A stretch of 42,680 nucleotides of DNA from Parachlamydiaceae bacterium. Its GTDB lineage: Bacteria; Chlamydiota; Chlamydiia; Chlamydiales; Parachlamydiaceae. The DNA is taken from the NCBI GenBank assembly GCA_013813265.1, contig JACCRY010000138.1, positions 1-42,680 on the forward strand. The letters run 5' to 3'. Of the stretch, positions 16,734-25,900 are shown piece by piece; the first letter of the stretch is position 1; each line of letters starts with the position of its first letter. The notes beneath the pieces were generated by a model that worked only from the letters and a program-made list of their open reading frames with translations, ran no database searches and was not told the DNA's origin. The position numbers and the translations under genes were made by a program.

Positions 16734-19700
16734 ATGCAGCATATTCCAAAAGCTCTTTATAGCAACTTTGATAACCGGTATAACCTGAATCAATTGGAGG
16801 ATTTAGACTTATCTTCCGATTTTATAGCAACCATCAAAGCCCAAGCTCAAAGTGTAGCTTGTCTAGTTCATAAACATTTTCTAAAGAAACGGGAGGGAGG
16901 ATGGCAATTTAGCGATGACCTCCCCACTCTTGTCCAGCAGCAAGAACAAAATCCTGAATTTCAAGATGTACAATTTGGAGAAGGCGAGGCTTTTCGCAAT
17001 GAATATGCTGCAGGATTTGGAACAGCTTTTTTAGTGGGAAAACAATTAGCCTTGACAGCAGCCCACTGTGTTTGTCAGATGGATTCGGGTGAGCTTAATA
17101 CAAGATTAATACAAGCTACACGCTTAGTATTTGGATTTCATGATGTCAAGAAGAACCGATATGATTATTTCTTCAAAGAGAATCAAGTGTTTAAAGTCAC
17201 AGTAATAGCCCATCAATATTTTCGATTACGCGGGAAAAATACAGGCTTCTCAGAATGGACTGACTGGGCTCTTCTTAAGCTGGATAAGGAAGTGTCTTAT
17301 CCTCCACTCCCCCTGAATCTAACAGAAAAAATTTCTAACAACATCGAGCTTTATATGCTAGGCCATCCCAATGGATTGCCTCTTAAATTAACATACAATG
17401 GTCGTGTTCGAGGAAATGCAGAAGCTGATTTTTTTGATTGCGATTTAGATGCCTTCGCAGGCAACTCAGGATCTTTTGTGGCCAATAAATCCACACATGA
17501 GGTTGAGGGAATATTATGCGATGGGACTAAGGACTATGAAATCACCCAAGATTATCGAGGAAGTGGCAAAATAAGAATTCAAGCTTGCCGCATCACAAAA
17601 TCGATGATTGCCCAAAATAAAATAGGTCAAAGACTTGAAAATTGCCAAAGGATGCATGTCCTTCGCCATCTTTTAGATGAAAGCCTTTTAGGCCTAGAAG
17701 GAGTTGAGAGGCCGATAAACGCCTCACAATTGATAATTCAGTCCCTTAAAACATGCTACAAAGGCCGTAATACAATTCCTCGCCTTTTGGGCGAAGCTCT
17801 TCCTATTGCAGAAATTTATACGGAACTTGTTCTCCTTCACAACAACAAAGAAGAGGACAAAAAGGAAGAGAAAAAGGCTTTTGAAGAACACCGCATTAAT
17901 AGCTGGGAAGACATTCATGCCTCAAAAAAGCCCATTGAACTCAATGCCCTCTTTAAAACTCAGGAAGGCAAAACTCCAAATCGCCTCATCATTCTTGGTA
18001 GAGCAGGCATTGGCAAAAGCACCCTTTGCCAGCACATCGCCCACCAGTGGGCCGAAGACAAACTGTGGAGAGAGAAGTTCCACGCCCTTTTTTGGATCCC
18101 TCTTCGAAAACTTCAAAATATTCACTCTGCTGAAACTGTTGCTTCATTTCTTTTTCGTACCTGCTGTCAAGAAAAAGACCAAAAGCTTTACGTTAAGGAC
18201 ATTGCAGACTACCTCAAGCACAATGCAGAGCGTGTCCTTTTTGTCTTGGATGGCTTGGATGAAATAGCGTTTGAAAAAAATAGCCTTCAAAAAAAGATTG
18301 TCGATGAGCTTCTACAATTTCCACATTGGATCATCACATCGCGGCCTCACGCTGCTCATCGAGTCCAAGCGGATGCAACCATCGAAAATGTGGGATTCGC
18401 CACAAAAACGATCAATTTCTACATTCAAAAATCTTTTCCAAGCAGTGCACAAGCTCTTATTCAAAAAATCCGCCAAAACCCCATTGTTTTCGGCCTCTGC
18501 CATATTCCTATCAACCTTGAGCTTGTTTGCTCCATTTTAAAAAAATCTAGGGGGGATATTTCATTAATCCGTTCAATGACAGGCCTCTACGAAGAGCTCA
18601 CGTTGATCCTCCAAAAGCGGTTTCTCGAAAAAATAGGCCGGCCGGAGGTATGGGAATACACGCAAGGTGATTTAAAGCGTGATTCTCAAATCAATCAAAT
18701 TTTCAATCTTTTAGAATCCATTGCCTGGACAGGTATGCAACAAAGGCAATTGTATTTTTCCTTTAATCATGGAAAGATGGAGGAGATTTATTACAGCTAC
18801 CCGCCTACTGAAGAAAGAACCGAGCTATTTACTCAAGCGTGTACCGCCAGTGGTTTTCTCCTCTCCACCGGAGACAGCGAACAATTCTTGCACAATGAAT
18901 ATTCTTTTCTTCATCTCACCTTCCAAGAGTTTTTTGCTGCGCGCTATCTCGTACGTCTCTTACAAGACAAGGCATTTGAAGCTGTAAAATGTATTAAAGC
19001 GGTGAAGTTTGATCCTCGCTATAAAGTTGTCATGTGGTTTGTAGCCGGCCTTCTGAGGAATGAGGGAGGTGATTTTGAAAACTTAAATGAATTTTTCGAA
19101 ATTTTGGATAGCCCTAAAGATCATGTGGGTTTTTATTCCACTCTTCTAAAAGTGCATTGCTTGGAAGAATGCGGCTGGCAAAGCAGATTGAAAAAAATTG
19201 AATCTTATAAACAAGCCATCGAATTCTGGCGCGAAAAGATAACTTTTAAACCATGGCTAGATCCCATGATCAAACATGTTATGGAAACATGCGAGATCAG
19301 TCCTCAGGGAGCCAAACAGTTTTTAATCCCTAAATTTAATTGTTTCCTTTCAACTAAAAATGAGGATGTCAAGAAAAATATAATAAAAACCCTTGGTCAA
19401 ATAGGTCAAACCGATCCTCAACTGATTCTTCCTTTACTTATTAACACGCTCAAAAATAACAACTATTTAAATTTAAGGCTCAGAAAAGACATAGCAAAGG
19501 CCTTGGGTCAAATAGGTCAAGCCCATCCTGATGCTGCTATTCCCTTGTTGATGCATGTTTTTAAAGATGCAAATGATAAAGATGAACAGGCAGCAATCGA
19601 AATCAAGGCCCTCGATCCTCTTGATGATTATTTGAACCCGAGACCATGGATCTCAGAAGCTGCGATAATCGCCCTAGGTCAAATCGGTCAAACCCATTTA

Positions 19701-21644
19701 GAATCTATCCTCCCTTTCATCGCTGGTATTTTCAAAAATAACAACTTTGCGGTTACAGAGGCTGCAATAAAAGCACTTGGCCAAATCGGTCAAATCCATC
19801 CGAAAGCTGTAATGCCTTTGTTGGGGGATATTCTCAAAAACTACAACTATGATGTAAAAAAGGTGATAGCAAAAGCCATTGACCCAAGAGGTTGTCCCTT
19901 TTCAGAATCTATGATTCATAACAATCTCAAAAATTACATCCGGACAGTCAAAGAAATGACTGTAGATACTTTAACCAAAATTGGGCAATTCCATCCCGAA
20001 GCTGTTATTTCTTTGCTGGCTAATGCCTTTAAAGAAGCTGACTTGGATATTAAAAAAGCTGTAATAAGCGCCTTTGATCACTTAAGCCAAATCTGTCCAG
20101 GGCCCATAATCCCTTTGCTGATTGATGCTTTCAAAGATGAGAGGATCAGGGAGAATGTAGTGAAAACCCTTGATCGTTTAAGTCAAACCTATCCTGAAAC
20201 AATAATCCCTTTGCTGACTGATGCCCTTAAAGATGCAAATGATCAGGTCCGAAGGGCCGCTGTAGATGTCTTTTATCGTCTAAGTCAAACTTATCCAGAA
20301 TCTATCGTTCCATTTCCTTTACTAGCTAATTCTATTAAAGACAGAGATTCTCAGGTCAGAAAAACTGCATTACAAACCCTTGGTCAACTAGCTAAAACTC
20401 ATCCAGAATCTATTGTTTCTTTTATTCCTTTGCTAAAAGTAGCCCTCAAAGATAAGGATACATTTGTCGGAGAACAAGCAGCAAAAACACTAGGGAAACT
20501 TGGTCAAATTCATCCAAAACATATCATTCCATTACTAGCTGATGCCCTCCAATATGAGGATTGGACCAAAAAGGGAGCTGCAGAAGCCCTTTGCCTAATA
20601 GGAAAAAACCACCCGGAATCTATTACTCTTCTTATTCCTTTGCTTACAAATATCCTCAAAGATATGTACATGACAAAGACTTTAACAAAAGCTCTTGCTC
20701 AACTAAATCCCACCTATCCAGAAGTTTTTCTTCCTTTGCTCGTTAACGCCCTCCAAAAGGGAAACTATGAGTCCTGCCAGGCTATAGCAAAAGCCCTTTG
20801 CCAAATCTGTCAAACCTATCTGGAACCTGTGATTTATTTACTTACTTATGCCCTCAAAGATGAAAATGATAGCTTCAAACGAGCTGCTGTAACAAAAGCT
20901 CTTGGCTCTATTGGTCAAACCTTTCCTCAAGCTACCCTTCCTTTGCTTGCTGATCTCTTGAAGGATAAAGATACATTGGTAAGGAAAGCTGCAGCAGAAG
21001 CTTTTGGAAAAATTGGTCAAACCCATCCAAAATCTGCTATTCCTTGGTTATCTGCCGCCATCAAAGATAAAGAGGGACAAGTCAGAGTAACTGCTGCAGA
21101 GGCTCTTGGCAAAATCATTCAAATCGATCCAGAATCTATCATTCCTTTGTTTGAACATGCTCATGAAGATGGGTTCTGGCATGTTATGAGATCTGCAGCA
21201 TATGCCTTAAAAACATGCGACCTTTCCTCCCATCTAAAATCAAACCCTAATTTATTGCACAATTTTTATAAATCTTTTGAAACTTTGCTACCTACCTTTG
21301 AATCTTGTCTTCTTAATTCTACTCCCTTGAGCGCTCTTATTGCATGTCATAAAGAAGATCCTAATCAATCGATCTATGTTTTAGCAATTACCGTAAAATG
21401 TATTCAAGAAAATCAAGCCATCTTCCAACAAGACGATTGTCTTTGTTTTTATGAGCAAGGCAAATTCTGTAAAATACAATTTCAGAAAGTAAAGGAATCC
21501 CTCTTGCAAATTGAAAATCTTGCCAAGGAATATCCTGAATTTTTGAAATCTCCGCAAAAAATCGAGGCTATCAGTTCAAAAGATCAAACCAAACCAATAA
21601 TCAAAATCGATGATTCACAAAGTAGTACATGCCTAATACAATAA
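16734..21644 (+). CDS. Copy D: trypsin-like protease-NACHT-HEAT repeat protein with CaaX box
   Basis: 1636 aa from ATG 16734 (GAAGGTAAGGCG upstream). Protease: His111 (TAAHC), Asp177 (WTDWALLKL), Ser245 (GNSGSF). Linker EEHRINSWED at about 384-393. NACHT: Walker A GRAGIGKST 422-430, FVLDGLDE, SRPHAA, and FLHLTFQEFFAARYL around 725. HEAT repeats fill about residues 865-1500. Many units carry HPESI or YPESI where copy B has DPQ, so this array has evolved separately. The C-terminal block (STPLSALIACHK, KCIQENQAIF, CLCFYEQGKF) is followed by an extra 30 or so hydrophilic residues, and the protein still ends in CLIQ. Keeping the CaaX after that insertion argues for selection on the motif. NACHT sequence is close to copy A (EVWEYTQGDLK in both), so A and D are sister copies or exchanged DNA. 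Confidence 0.88.
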   Translation: MQHIPKALYSNFDNRYNLNQLEDLDLSSDFIATIKAQAQSVACLVHKHFLKKREGGWQFSDDLPTLVQQQEQNPEFQDVQFGEGEAFRNEYAAGFGTAFLVGKQLALTAAHCVCQMDSGELNTRLIQATRLVFGFHDVKKNRYDYFFKENQVFKVTVIAHQYFRLRGKNTGFSEWTDWALLKLDKEVSYPPLPLNLTEKISNNIELYMLGHPNGLPLKLTYNGRVRGNAEADFFDCDLDAFAGNSGSFVANKSTHEVEGILCDGTKDYEITQDYRGSGKIRIQACRITKSMIAQNKIGQRLENCQRMHVLRHLLDESLLGLEGVERPINASQLIIQSLKTCYKGRNTIPRLLGEALPIAEIYTELVLLHNNKEEDKKEEKKAFEEHRINSWEDIHASKKPIELNALFKTQEGKTPNRLIILGRAGIGKSTLCQHIAHQWAEDKLWREKFHALFWIPLRKLQNIHSAETVASFLFRTCCQEKDQKLYVKDIADYLKHNAERVLFVLDGLDEIAFEKNSLQKKIVDELLQFPHWIITSRPHAAHRVQADATIENVGFATKTINFYIQKSFPSSAQALIQKIRQNPIVFGLCHIPINLELVCSILKKSRGDISLIRSMTGLYEELTLILQKRFLEKIGRPEVWEYTQGDLKRDSQINQIFNLLESIAWTGMQQRQLYFSFNHGKMEEIYYSYPPTEERTELFTQACTASGFLLSTGDSEQFLHNEYSFLHLTFQEFFAARYLVRLLQDKAFEAVKCIKAVKFDPRYKVVMWFVAGLLRNEGGDFENLNEFFEILDSPKDHVGFYSTLLKVHCLEECGWQSRLKKIESYKQAIEFWREKITFKPWLDPMIKHVMETCEISPQGAKQFLIPKFNCFLSTKNEDVKKNIIKTLGQIGQTDPQLILPLLINTLKNNNYLNLRLRKDIAKALGQIGQAHPDAAIPLLMHVFKDANDKDEQAAIEIKALDPLDDYLNPRPWISEAAIIALGQIGQTHLESILPFIAGIFKNNNFAVTEAAIKALGQIGQIHPKAVMPLLGDILKNYNYDVKKVIAKAIDPRGCPFSESMIHNNLKNYIRTVKEMTVDTLTKIGQFHPEAVISLLANAFKEADLDIKKAVISAFDHLSQICPGPIIPLLIDAFKDERIRENVVKTLDRLSQTYPETIIPLLTDALKDANDQVRRAAVDVFYRLSQTYPESIVPFPLLANSIKDRDSQVRKTALQTLGQLAKTHPESIVSFIPLLKVALKDKDTFVGEQAAKTLGKLGQIHPKHIIPLLADALQYEDWTKKGAAEALCLIGKNHPESITLLIPLLTNILKDMYMTKTLTKALAQLNPTYPEVFLPLLVNALQKGNYESCQAIAKALCQICQTYLEPVIYLLTYALKDENDSFKRAAVTKALGSIGQTFPQATLPLLADLLKDKDTLVRKAAAEAFGKIGQTHPKSAIPWLSAAIKDKEGQVRVTAAEALGKIIQIDPESIIPLFEHAHEDGFWHVMRSAAYALKTCDLSSHLKSNPNLLHNFYKSFETLLPTFESCLLNSTPLSALIACHKEDPNQSIYVLAITVKCIQENQAIFQQDDCLCFYEQGKFCKIQFQKVKESLLQIENLAKEYPEFLKSPQKIEAISSKDQTKPIIKIDDSQSSTCLIQ

Positions 21645-21878
21645 TGCAACTTTTTACGGAAAATGGGTCGCAGTCCTCATTTGGAGGAGTGATCACGTCA
21701 AAGCCTGAAAATTTTTAATACTCCTTAGCGTACGTTTGGAGAAGATCAACTTAAAAGAAATTCACGCTGATTGTTTATCGTTGAGACCGTTGCATAACTG
21801 TACATGATCAATTCATGTGCGATTACCCTTTTGTGAAATCTTTTAAAAGTATTTGCCTGATCCAATCGATGCCAGTCA
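21645..21878. other. Convergent intergenic region at island end
   Basis: Lies between the stops of copy D and the minus-strand 348-aa gene. I see no gene, RNA or strong terminator hairpin. Confidence 0.4.
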
Positions 21879-22925
21879 TTATATTTCCTCTTTTACGTCG
21901 GAAAGATGTAATTCAGCTCCTGATGTAGAGTGCCTAAAATGAAGACTATCACAATTATCACTATCAAAGGAACCTTCATCCGTTACATTGCTTTCCTGCA
22001 AGCCTTCACCAGGACGAGAATCTAATTTTATTAAAAATCCATCTTCAAATTTAATGGGGTTGCCGATGTAATCATAGAATCCCCAATCATACAGACGGTA
22101 AAATTTTTGTTTTGAAATTGCATATCCCCAATTCAAAGGATTGATTCTTGCAGCACAATGATGAGCCCAAAAACAAAATTTTCGTTTAAACTTATTGATA
22201 GCTGTATACATGTCTGTTTTGGCATTTTCTAATACTGTTTGAAGAGCTTTTATTTTATTAGTGGTTAAATAAAAGTCTTTAAGTAAAGCTCGCTCCCACT
22301 CTTTACTATTTCCATTACAAACAGAAAGTGATAGGAGCAAGTCTTCATCAGGCATTATTTCCTCAACTCCTTCCAACCGATTTTCTGCTTCTTTAAGAAA
22401 TAAAGAACCCATGCTTGTTTTACTTTTGATTTCTTGAGCACTAATGAGGTTATAAAATGCATGATATGCCTTTAATGAGTCTTCAAAACTAGGTATAGAA
22501 GCCCCTCCACATAACAAGTTATATTCTTTTATAATCCCCAATCGCAAGTCCTCAAAGCACAGCTGCATCTTATTCATTGAACTAATAAGTGTAGCGAAAT
22601 TCGTCAAAAGGAACTCATCTCTAATTTTTCTGATTTCTATAGAAGGCAATGCCTTAAGCTTGGGTAGAATATCTGGGTGAAAAAGATCCTTTTCAGGCAT
22701 TCCAAGCTTAGAAGAAATGAGTGGTGGAAGATTAGAGTTATTTTTACTTAACTCAGATATTCTATCGAATAGATCAAAGACATTTAAAATTTTCGTTTCA
22801 TTCTTCGGAAACAAAACTTCTAGAGCCTTTTGTATGACTGGAAGATGGATTGCTTTATCCTTATTATCTAAATTAGGTAAATAAGACGGTTCAGATTGTT
22901 TTAATAGTTCTACTACTGGCTCCAT
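21879..22925 (-). CDS. Hypothetical protein, 348 aa
   Basis: Starts at ATG 22925 with AAGGAG upstream. Family not recognised. It is mostly predicted helical and charged, without a signal peptide. Residues about 250-290 are rich in Cys, Trp and aromatic residues (FCFWAHHCAARINPLNWGY). The last 50 residues are acidic and Ser-rich, ending in DVKEEI. It lies 88 bases after the ankyrin gene on the same strand, so the two may form one transcript. The position at the border of a eukaryote-like island and the absence of recognisable enzyme motifs fit a secreted effector, but nothing in the sequence shows this directly. Confidence 0.65.
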   Translation of the reverse strand: MEPVVELLKQSEPSYLPNLDNKDKAIHLPVIQKALEVLFPKNETKILNVFDLFDRISELSKNNSNLPPLISSKLGMPEKDLFHPDILPKLKALPSIEIRKIRDEFLLTNFATLISSMNKMQLCFEDLRLGIIKEYNLLCGGASIPSFEDSLKAYHAFYNLISAQEIKSKTSMGSLFLKEAENRLEGVEEIMPDEDLLLSLSVCNGNSKEWERALLKDFYLTTNKIKALQTVLENAKTDMYTAINKFKRKFCFWAHHCAARINPLNWGYAISKQKFYRLYDWGFYDYIGNPIKFEDGFLIKLDSRPGEGLQESNVTDEGSFDSDNCDSLHFRHSTSGAELHLSDVKEEI

Positions 22926-23013
22926 TCTTCTCCTTAAAAAAAACTATTGATGTAAAAAATTTTCCAATTCACGCATTGATGCCATTTTCTATAAAAAGCC
23001 TTGGGAATGGGCT

Positions 23014-25539
23014 TTATTGCAATCTAGAAAGGTATCTTTCTAGATTAGGATTGTTTAAGCTGGCCCTTTGAAGTTCAATTGTTTCAGTGAGAACTTTAGA
23101 GCTCATTTGCAGTTTGTTTTCCCCATGATAAAGATTAATGAGACTGATGAGATAGAGGATCTGCTCTTCGATATGGTTGCCAAGTTGAGCCTGCATGATT
23201 TGGTATTGATAAAAATCTGCGAGGCTTTGATTGCTCCTTTTCTCTGCTTTTGGAAGCCTTTTTTGGGTCATTAGCAAATAATGGACCGTTTCATACTGTT
23301 CTTCCTTCATCGCAAGATCAAATGGACTATCATCATTGACATTAAGGAGATTTATGGGGGATTTTTTTTCGATCAAGATCTTTGTGCTTTCAAGATGCCC
23401 GTACTTACAAGCCCAATGTAAAGCAATATAACCATGGTGAGTTTTTGCTAAGACATCTGCCCCATGTTTACAAAGCAAGTCGACACAAGCGTGCTTTGAA
23501 TCTCCCCCAAATACAGACTTATGCAAAGGGGTTTTTCCTTCATAATCGCCCTGGTTGATGAGAGTTTTGCTAGCTGGGTGCTTGAGAAAATAACTAAGAA
23601 GCTCTGCATTTCCTTGCATCGCAGCAACATGTAAAACGGAGTCTTTTGTGTCGTTGATTAAGATGTTCATTTTTGCGCCCATATCCAAGAGAAACACGGC
23701 TATCTCATCATGTCCAGCTTGTGTTGAAATTAAAAGAGGGGTTCTATTTGATGCATCGACTTCATTAATGTTTTGACCTTGCATGACTAAGTGGGCGACA
23801 TTCAGCATTCTGCCGCTTTGCGCTGCCCTATGTAGAGGGCTTTGATTTTGAATATGGCTTGAATCTTTTAAAGAAGAAATTTCAAAGACGACTTCCTCAT
23901 CTGGCCAGATGGGTTGGTTTTCGGAAGAAAGGGCTAGAATCGCTCCTCCTTTTTTGGGGAGGGGAACCGTTTTTATAGTATTGGATTTGACATCATCCAG
24001 GATGAGAAACCAAGGTTTTTTACTGAAAGCGGCCTTCTCGAGTTCTCGATTGATCTGTATAATTGAGGCTTCACCCTCCCAGATAATATGGAAGAAGTCT
24101 GCAAGTTCTTGATATCCTTTAAGGATTGATCCTTTTGTTGTACAATGAATATACTTGATGAGGGAAAACTTCTCCGCATGCCCATGGGCAAATGCAACAG
24201 CAGCTTCGACTTTATCTATCGTAGATGTTGTCAAAAGAGCAAGGGGGGTTGCAGTTTTTGGAGTCCATTCCTTAGGCAAACAAAAACTTTTCAATTGATC
24301 AAAAAGCTTTGCTCTTCCGTCAAAAGGCTTTTCAAGACCAGCAGCAGGGATATCAATATGCCTTGTATAGGCTCCTGCAGAGGTGCTTAAACTTGCTTGG
24401 AAAAAGGATCTATCGAAATAGGATTTTGAGGCCTCAAAACTGGACTTCATTAGAATTTGCTTCTGTTCATCGCTTAAAAACCCCTCTTTTTCTGCAGAAG
24501 AAAGAAAGTCGAAGATGGAACGTTCTATCGAAGTATTGCCATTTCTTACAATTTCTATCGGCGTTTTCCCTTCTCCATCACATGCTGTGATATTAGCCCC
24601 GAGCAAAGTGAGAAGCCTAACCGCTTCATATTGTCCTTCTTTTACAGCATGGTGGATAGGACAGGAGTGGTAAAAATCTTTCGTTTCTAAAGAAGCTCTT
24701 TTATCAACTAAGAGCTGGATTGAAATCACGTCTCCTAGCTTAGCCGCAAGGCTGAGAGGGGTTTGTCCATCGCTGTTTTTCTTTTCGATAAACTTTTCAA
24801 AGGAAATCTCTTTTTCTTTGAGACATGCCATCACTTTATCGGAAGATAAAAGATATTCTACAGTTTCCGGATGGCGGTATTGGATAGCAACATGCAGTAG
24901 GTTCGCGCTGTTTCCAACTTCTTGAAAAAAGGATTCTGCATTTAGCAAAAGATCGACGCACCTATTATATCCATACTTTACTGCTAATGCTAAAGGGGTC
25001 CACGTGCCCCTTCCTTCTTTAACTGCAATGAGGATGTCCTTCCCTTTTTTAAGTAAAGCTGAAACAGCTTCATGCCGACCCTCTATGATCCCTACATGCA
25101 AAGGGGATTGCATGGCCTTGTTGAGTTTTATAAGTGAGTAATGCTTTAATAAAAGAGGAATGCTTTGAATTACATTCCTTCTTACAGCATAATGAAGGGG
25201 TGTATTTCCAAGAAGATCCGAATCATCAACGGCAATCTTATTATTAACAAAGTACTCGATTAGTTCTTCATAGCCAGGTTTTATGGCATGGATCATGATT
25301 GTTTTATGGGCAAGATCCTTTAACTTCGCAAGATGAGCAGGGTTCCATTGAGATATATAAGTTAATCGATGTGTTTTGAAGGAAGCGACCAACGCTTTTA
25401 TGCACTTTTTCTCTAGATGGGTCTGATCGTCGCCTACTACAATGTTAAATAACTTGACAATAGGGTCTAGATGCTCAGGGATATTTTGTTGTTGTGCATT
25501 TTGTGAGAATATTTCTCCTCGAATTGATGTAATCATCAT
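23014..25539 (-). CDS. Ankyrin repeat protein with degenerate NB-ARC-like centre
   Basis: 841 aa; GAGAGG precedes two adjacent ATGs (25539 and 25536), and the second has better spacing. Ankyrin repeats run from about residue 100 to 350 (GNTPLHYAV, GQTPLSLAAKLG, CPIHHAVKEGQ). Residues about 400-560 follow the NB-ARC pattern: FDGRAKLFDQL, then KFSLIKYIHC, the Walker B-like KPWFLILDDV and GGAILALSSEN. Where the P-loop should be there is LLTTSTIDKVE, with no GxxGxGKS/T, so nucleotide binding is probably lost. A second ankyrin set (SPLHRAAQSG, TPLLISTQAG, KTPLHKSVFGG, IALHWACKYG) runs to about 760. A helical, TPR-like tail ends the protein. A decayed relative lies at 645-934. Probably a host-interacting scaffold; I infer this from ankyrin content and genomic setting. 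Confidence 0.8.
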   Translation of the reverse strand: MMITSIRGEIFSQNAQQQNIPEHLDPIVKLFNIVVGDDQTHLEKKCIKALVASFKTHRLTYISQWNPAHLAKLKDLAHKTIMIHAIKPGYEELIEYFVNNKIAVDDSDLLGNTPLHYAVRRNVIQSIPLLLKHYSLIKLNKAMQSPLHVGIIEGRHEAVSALLKKGKDILIAVKEGRGTWTPLALAVKYGYNRCVDLLLNAESFFQEVGNSANLLHVAIQYRHPETVEYLLSSDKVMACLKEKEISFEKFIEKKNSDGQTPLSLAAKLGDVISIQLLVDKRASLETKDFYHSCPIHHAVKEGQYEAVRLLTLLGANITACDGEGKTPIEIVRNGNTSIERSIFDFLSSAEKEGFLSDEQKQILMKSSFEASKSYFDRSFFQASLSTSAGAYTRHIDIPAAGLEKPFDGRAKLFDQLKSFCLPKEWTPKTATPLALLTTSTIDKVEAAVAFAHGHAEKFSLIKYIHCTTKGSILKGYQELADFFHIIWEGEASIIQINRELEKAAFSKKPWFLILDDVKSNTIKTVPLPKKGGAILALSSENQPIWPDEEVVFEISSLKDSSHIQNQSPLHRAAQSGRMLNVAHLVMQGQNINEVDASNRTPLLISTQAGHDEIAVFLLDMGAKMNILINDTKDSVLHVAAMQGNAELLSYFLKHPASKTLINQGDYEGKTPLHKSVFGGDSKHACVDLLCKHGADVLAKTHHGYIALHWACKYGHLESTKILIEKKSPINLLNVNDDSPFDLAMKEEQYETVHYLLMTQKRLPKAEKRSNQSLADFYQYQIMQAQLGNHIEEQILYLISLINLYHGENKLQMSSKVLTETIELQRASLNNPNLERYLSRLQ

Positions 25540-25600
25540 TGCCCTCTCATGTTTAAAAATTAATCTTACTGAAAATGATCAAAAAATTAAAGTTAAATAC

Positions 25601-25762
25601 ATGGAATTTACGGTCACCGTATACAAAGAGGGTAAAGTCAAGCTTGCCTATACTTTTACAAACAATGTCCCGAGGGAAAAACTCTTCGATAAATTGAAAT
25701 CGATGCTCACTCATCTTGGCATACACCCCGACCACCTCATCCCAGTTTACTTTCATTTTTAA
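25601..25762 (+). CDS. Possible small protein, 53 aa
   Basis: An ATG at 25601 opens 53 codons beginning MEFTVTVYKEGKVKLAYTF and ending VYFHF. The alternating beta-strand pattern and charged residues look protein-like, but there is no good ribosome site. It is divergent from the ankyrin gene and lies ahead of the MBL-GAF gene. The open frame runs back to 25442 only as antisense of the ankyrin gene. Family unknown. Confidence 0.4.
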   Translation: MEFTVTVYKEGKVKLAYTFTNNVPREKLFDKLKSMLTHLGIHPDHLIPVYFHF

Positions 25763-25852
25763 CGAATCAAGCGTCTGCACTCTCCTTATCCCATTTCCTT
25801 ACACCTAAAAATTAAACAAATTGCCCTAAAGTCAACCGAACCATATTGTGCA

Positions 25853-25876
25853 ATTAAACCCACAAGTGGGTTTAAT
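25853..25876. promoter_or_regulatory. Operator-like palindrome upstream of MBL-GAF gene
   Basis: ATTAAACCCAC, two bases, then GTGGGTTTAAT: 11-bp perfect arms, 24 bases before the ATG at 25901. The two-base loop is too tight for a good RNA hairpin, so a dimeric regulator site is more likely. No candidate regulator is adjacent. Confidence 0.5.
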
Positions 25877-25900
25877 GCAGCGCAAGTCACGGAGTTGTTT

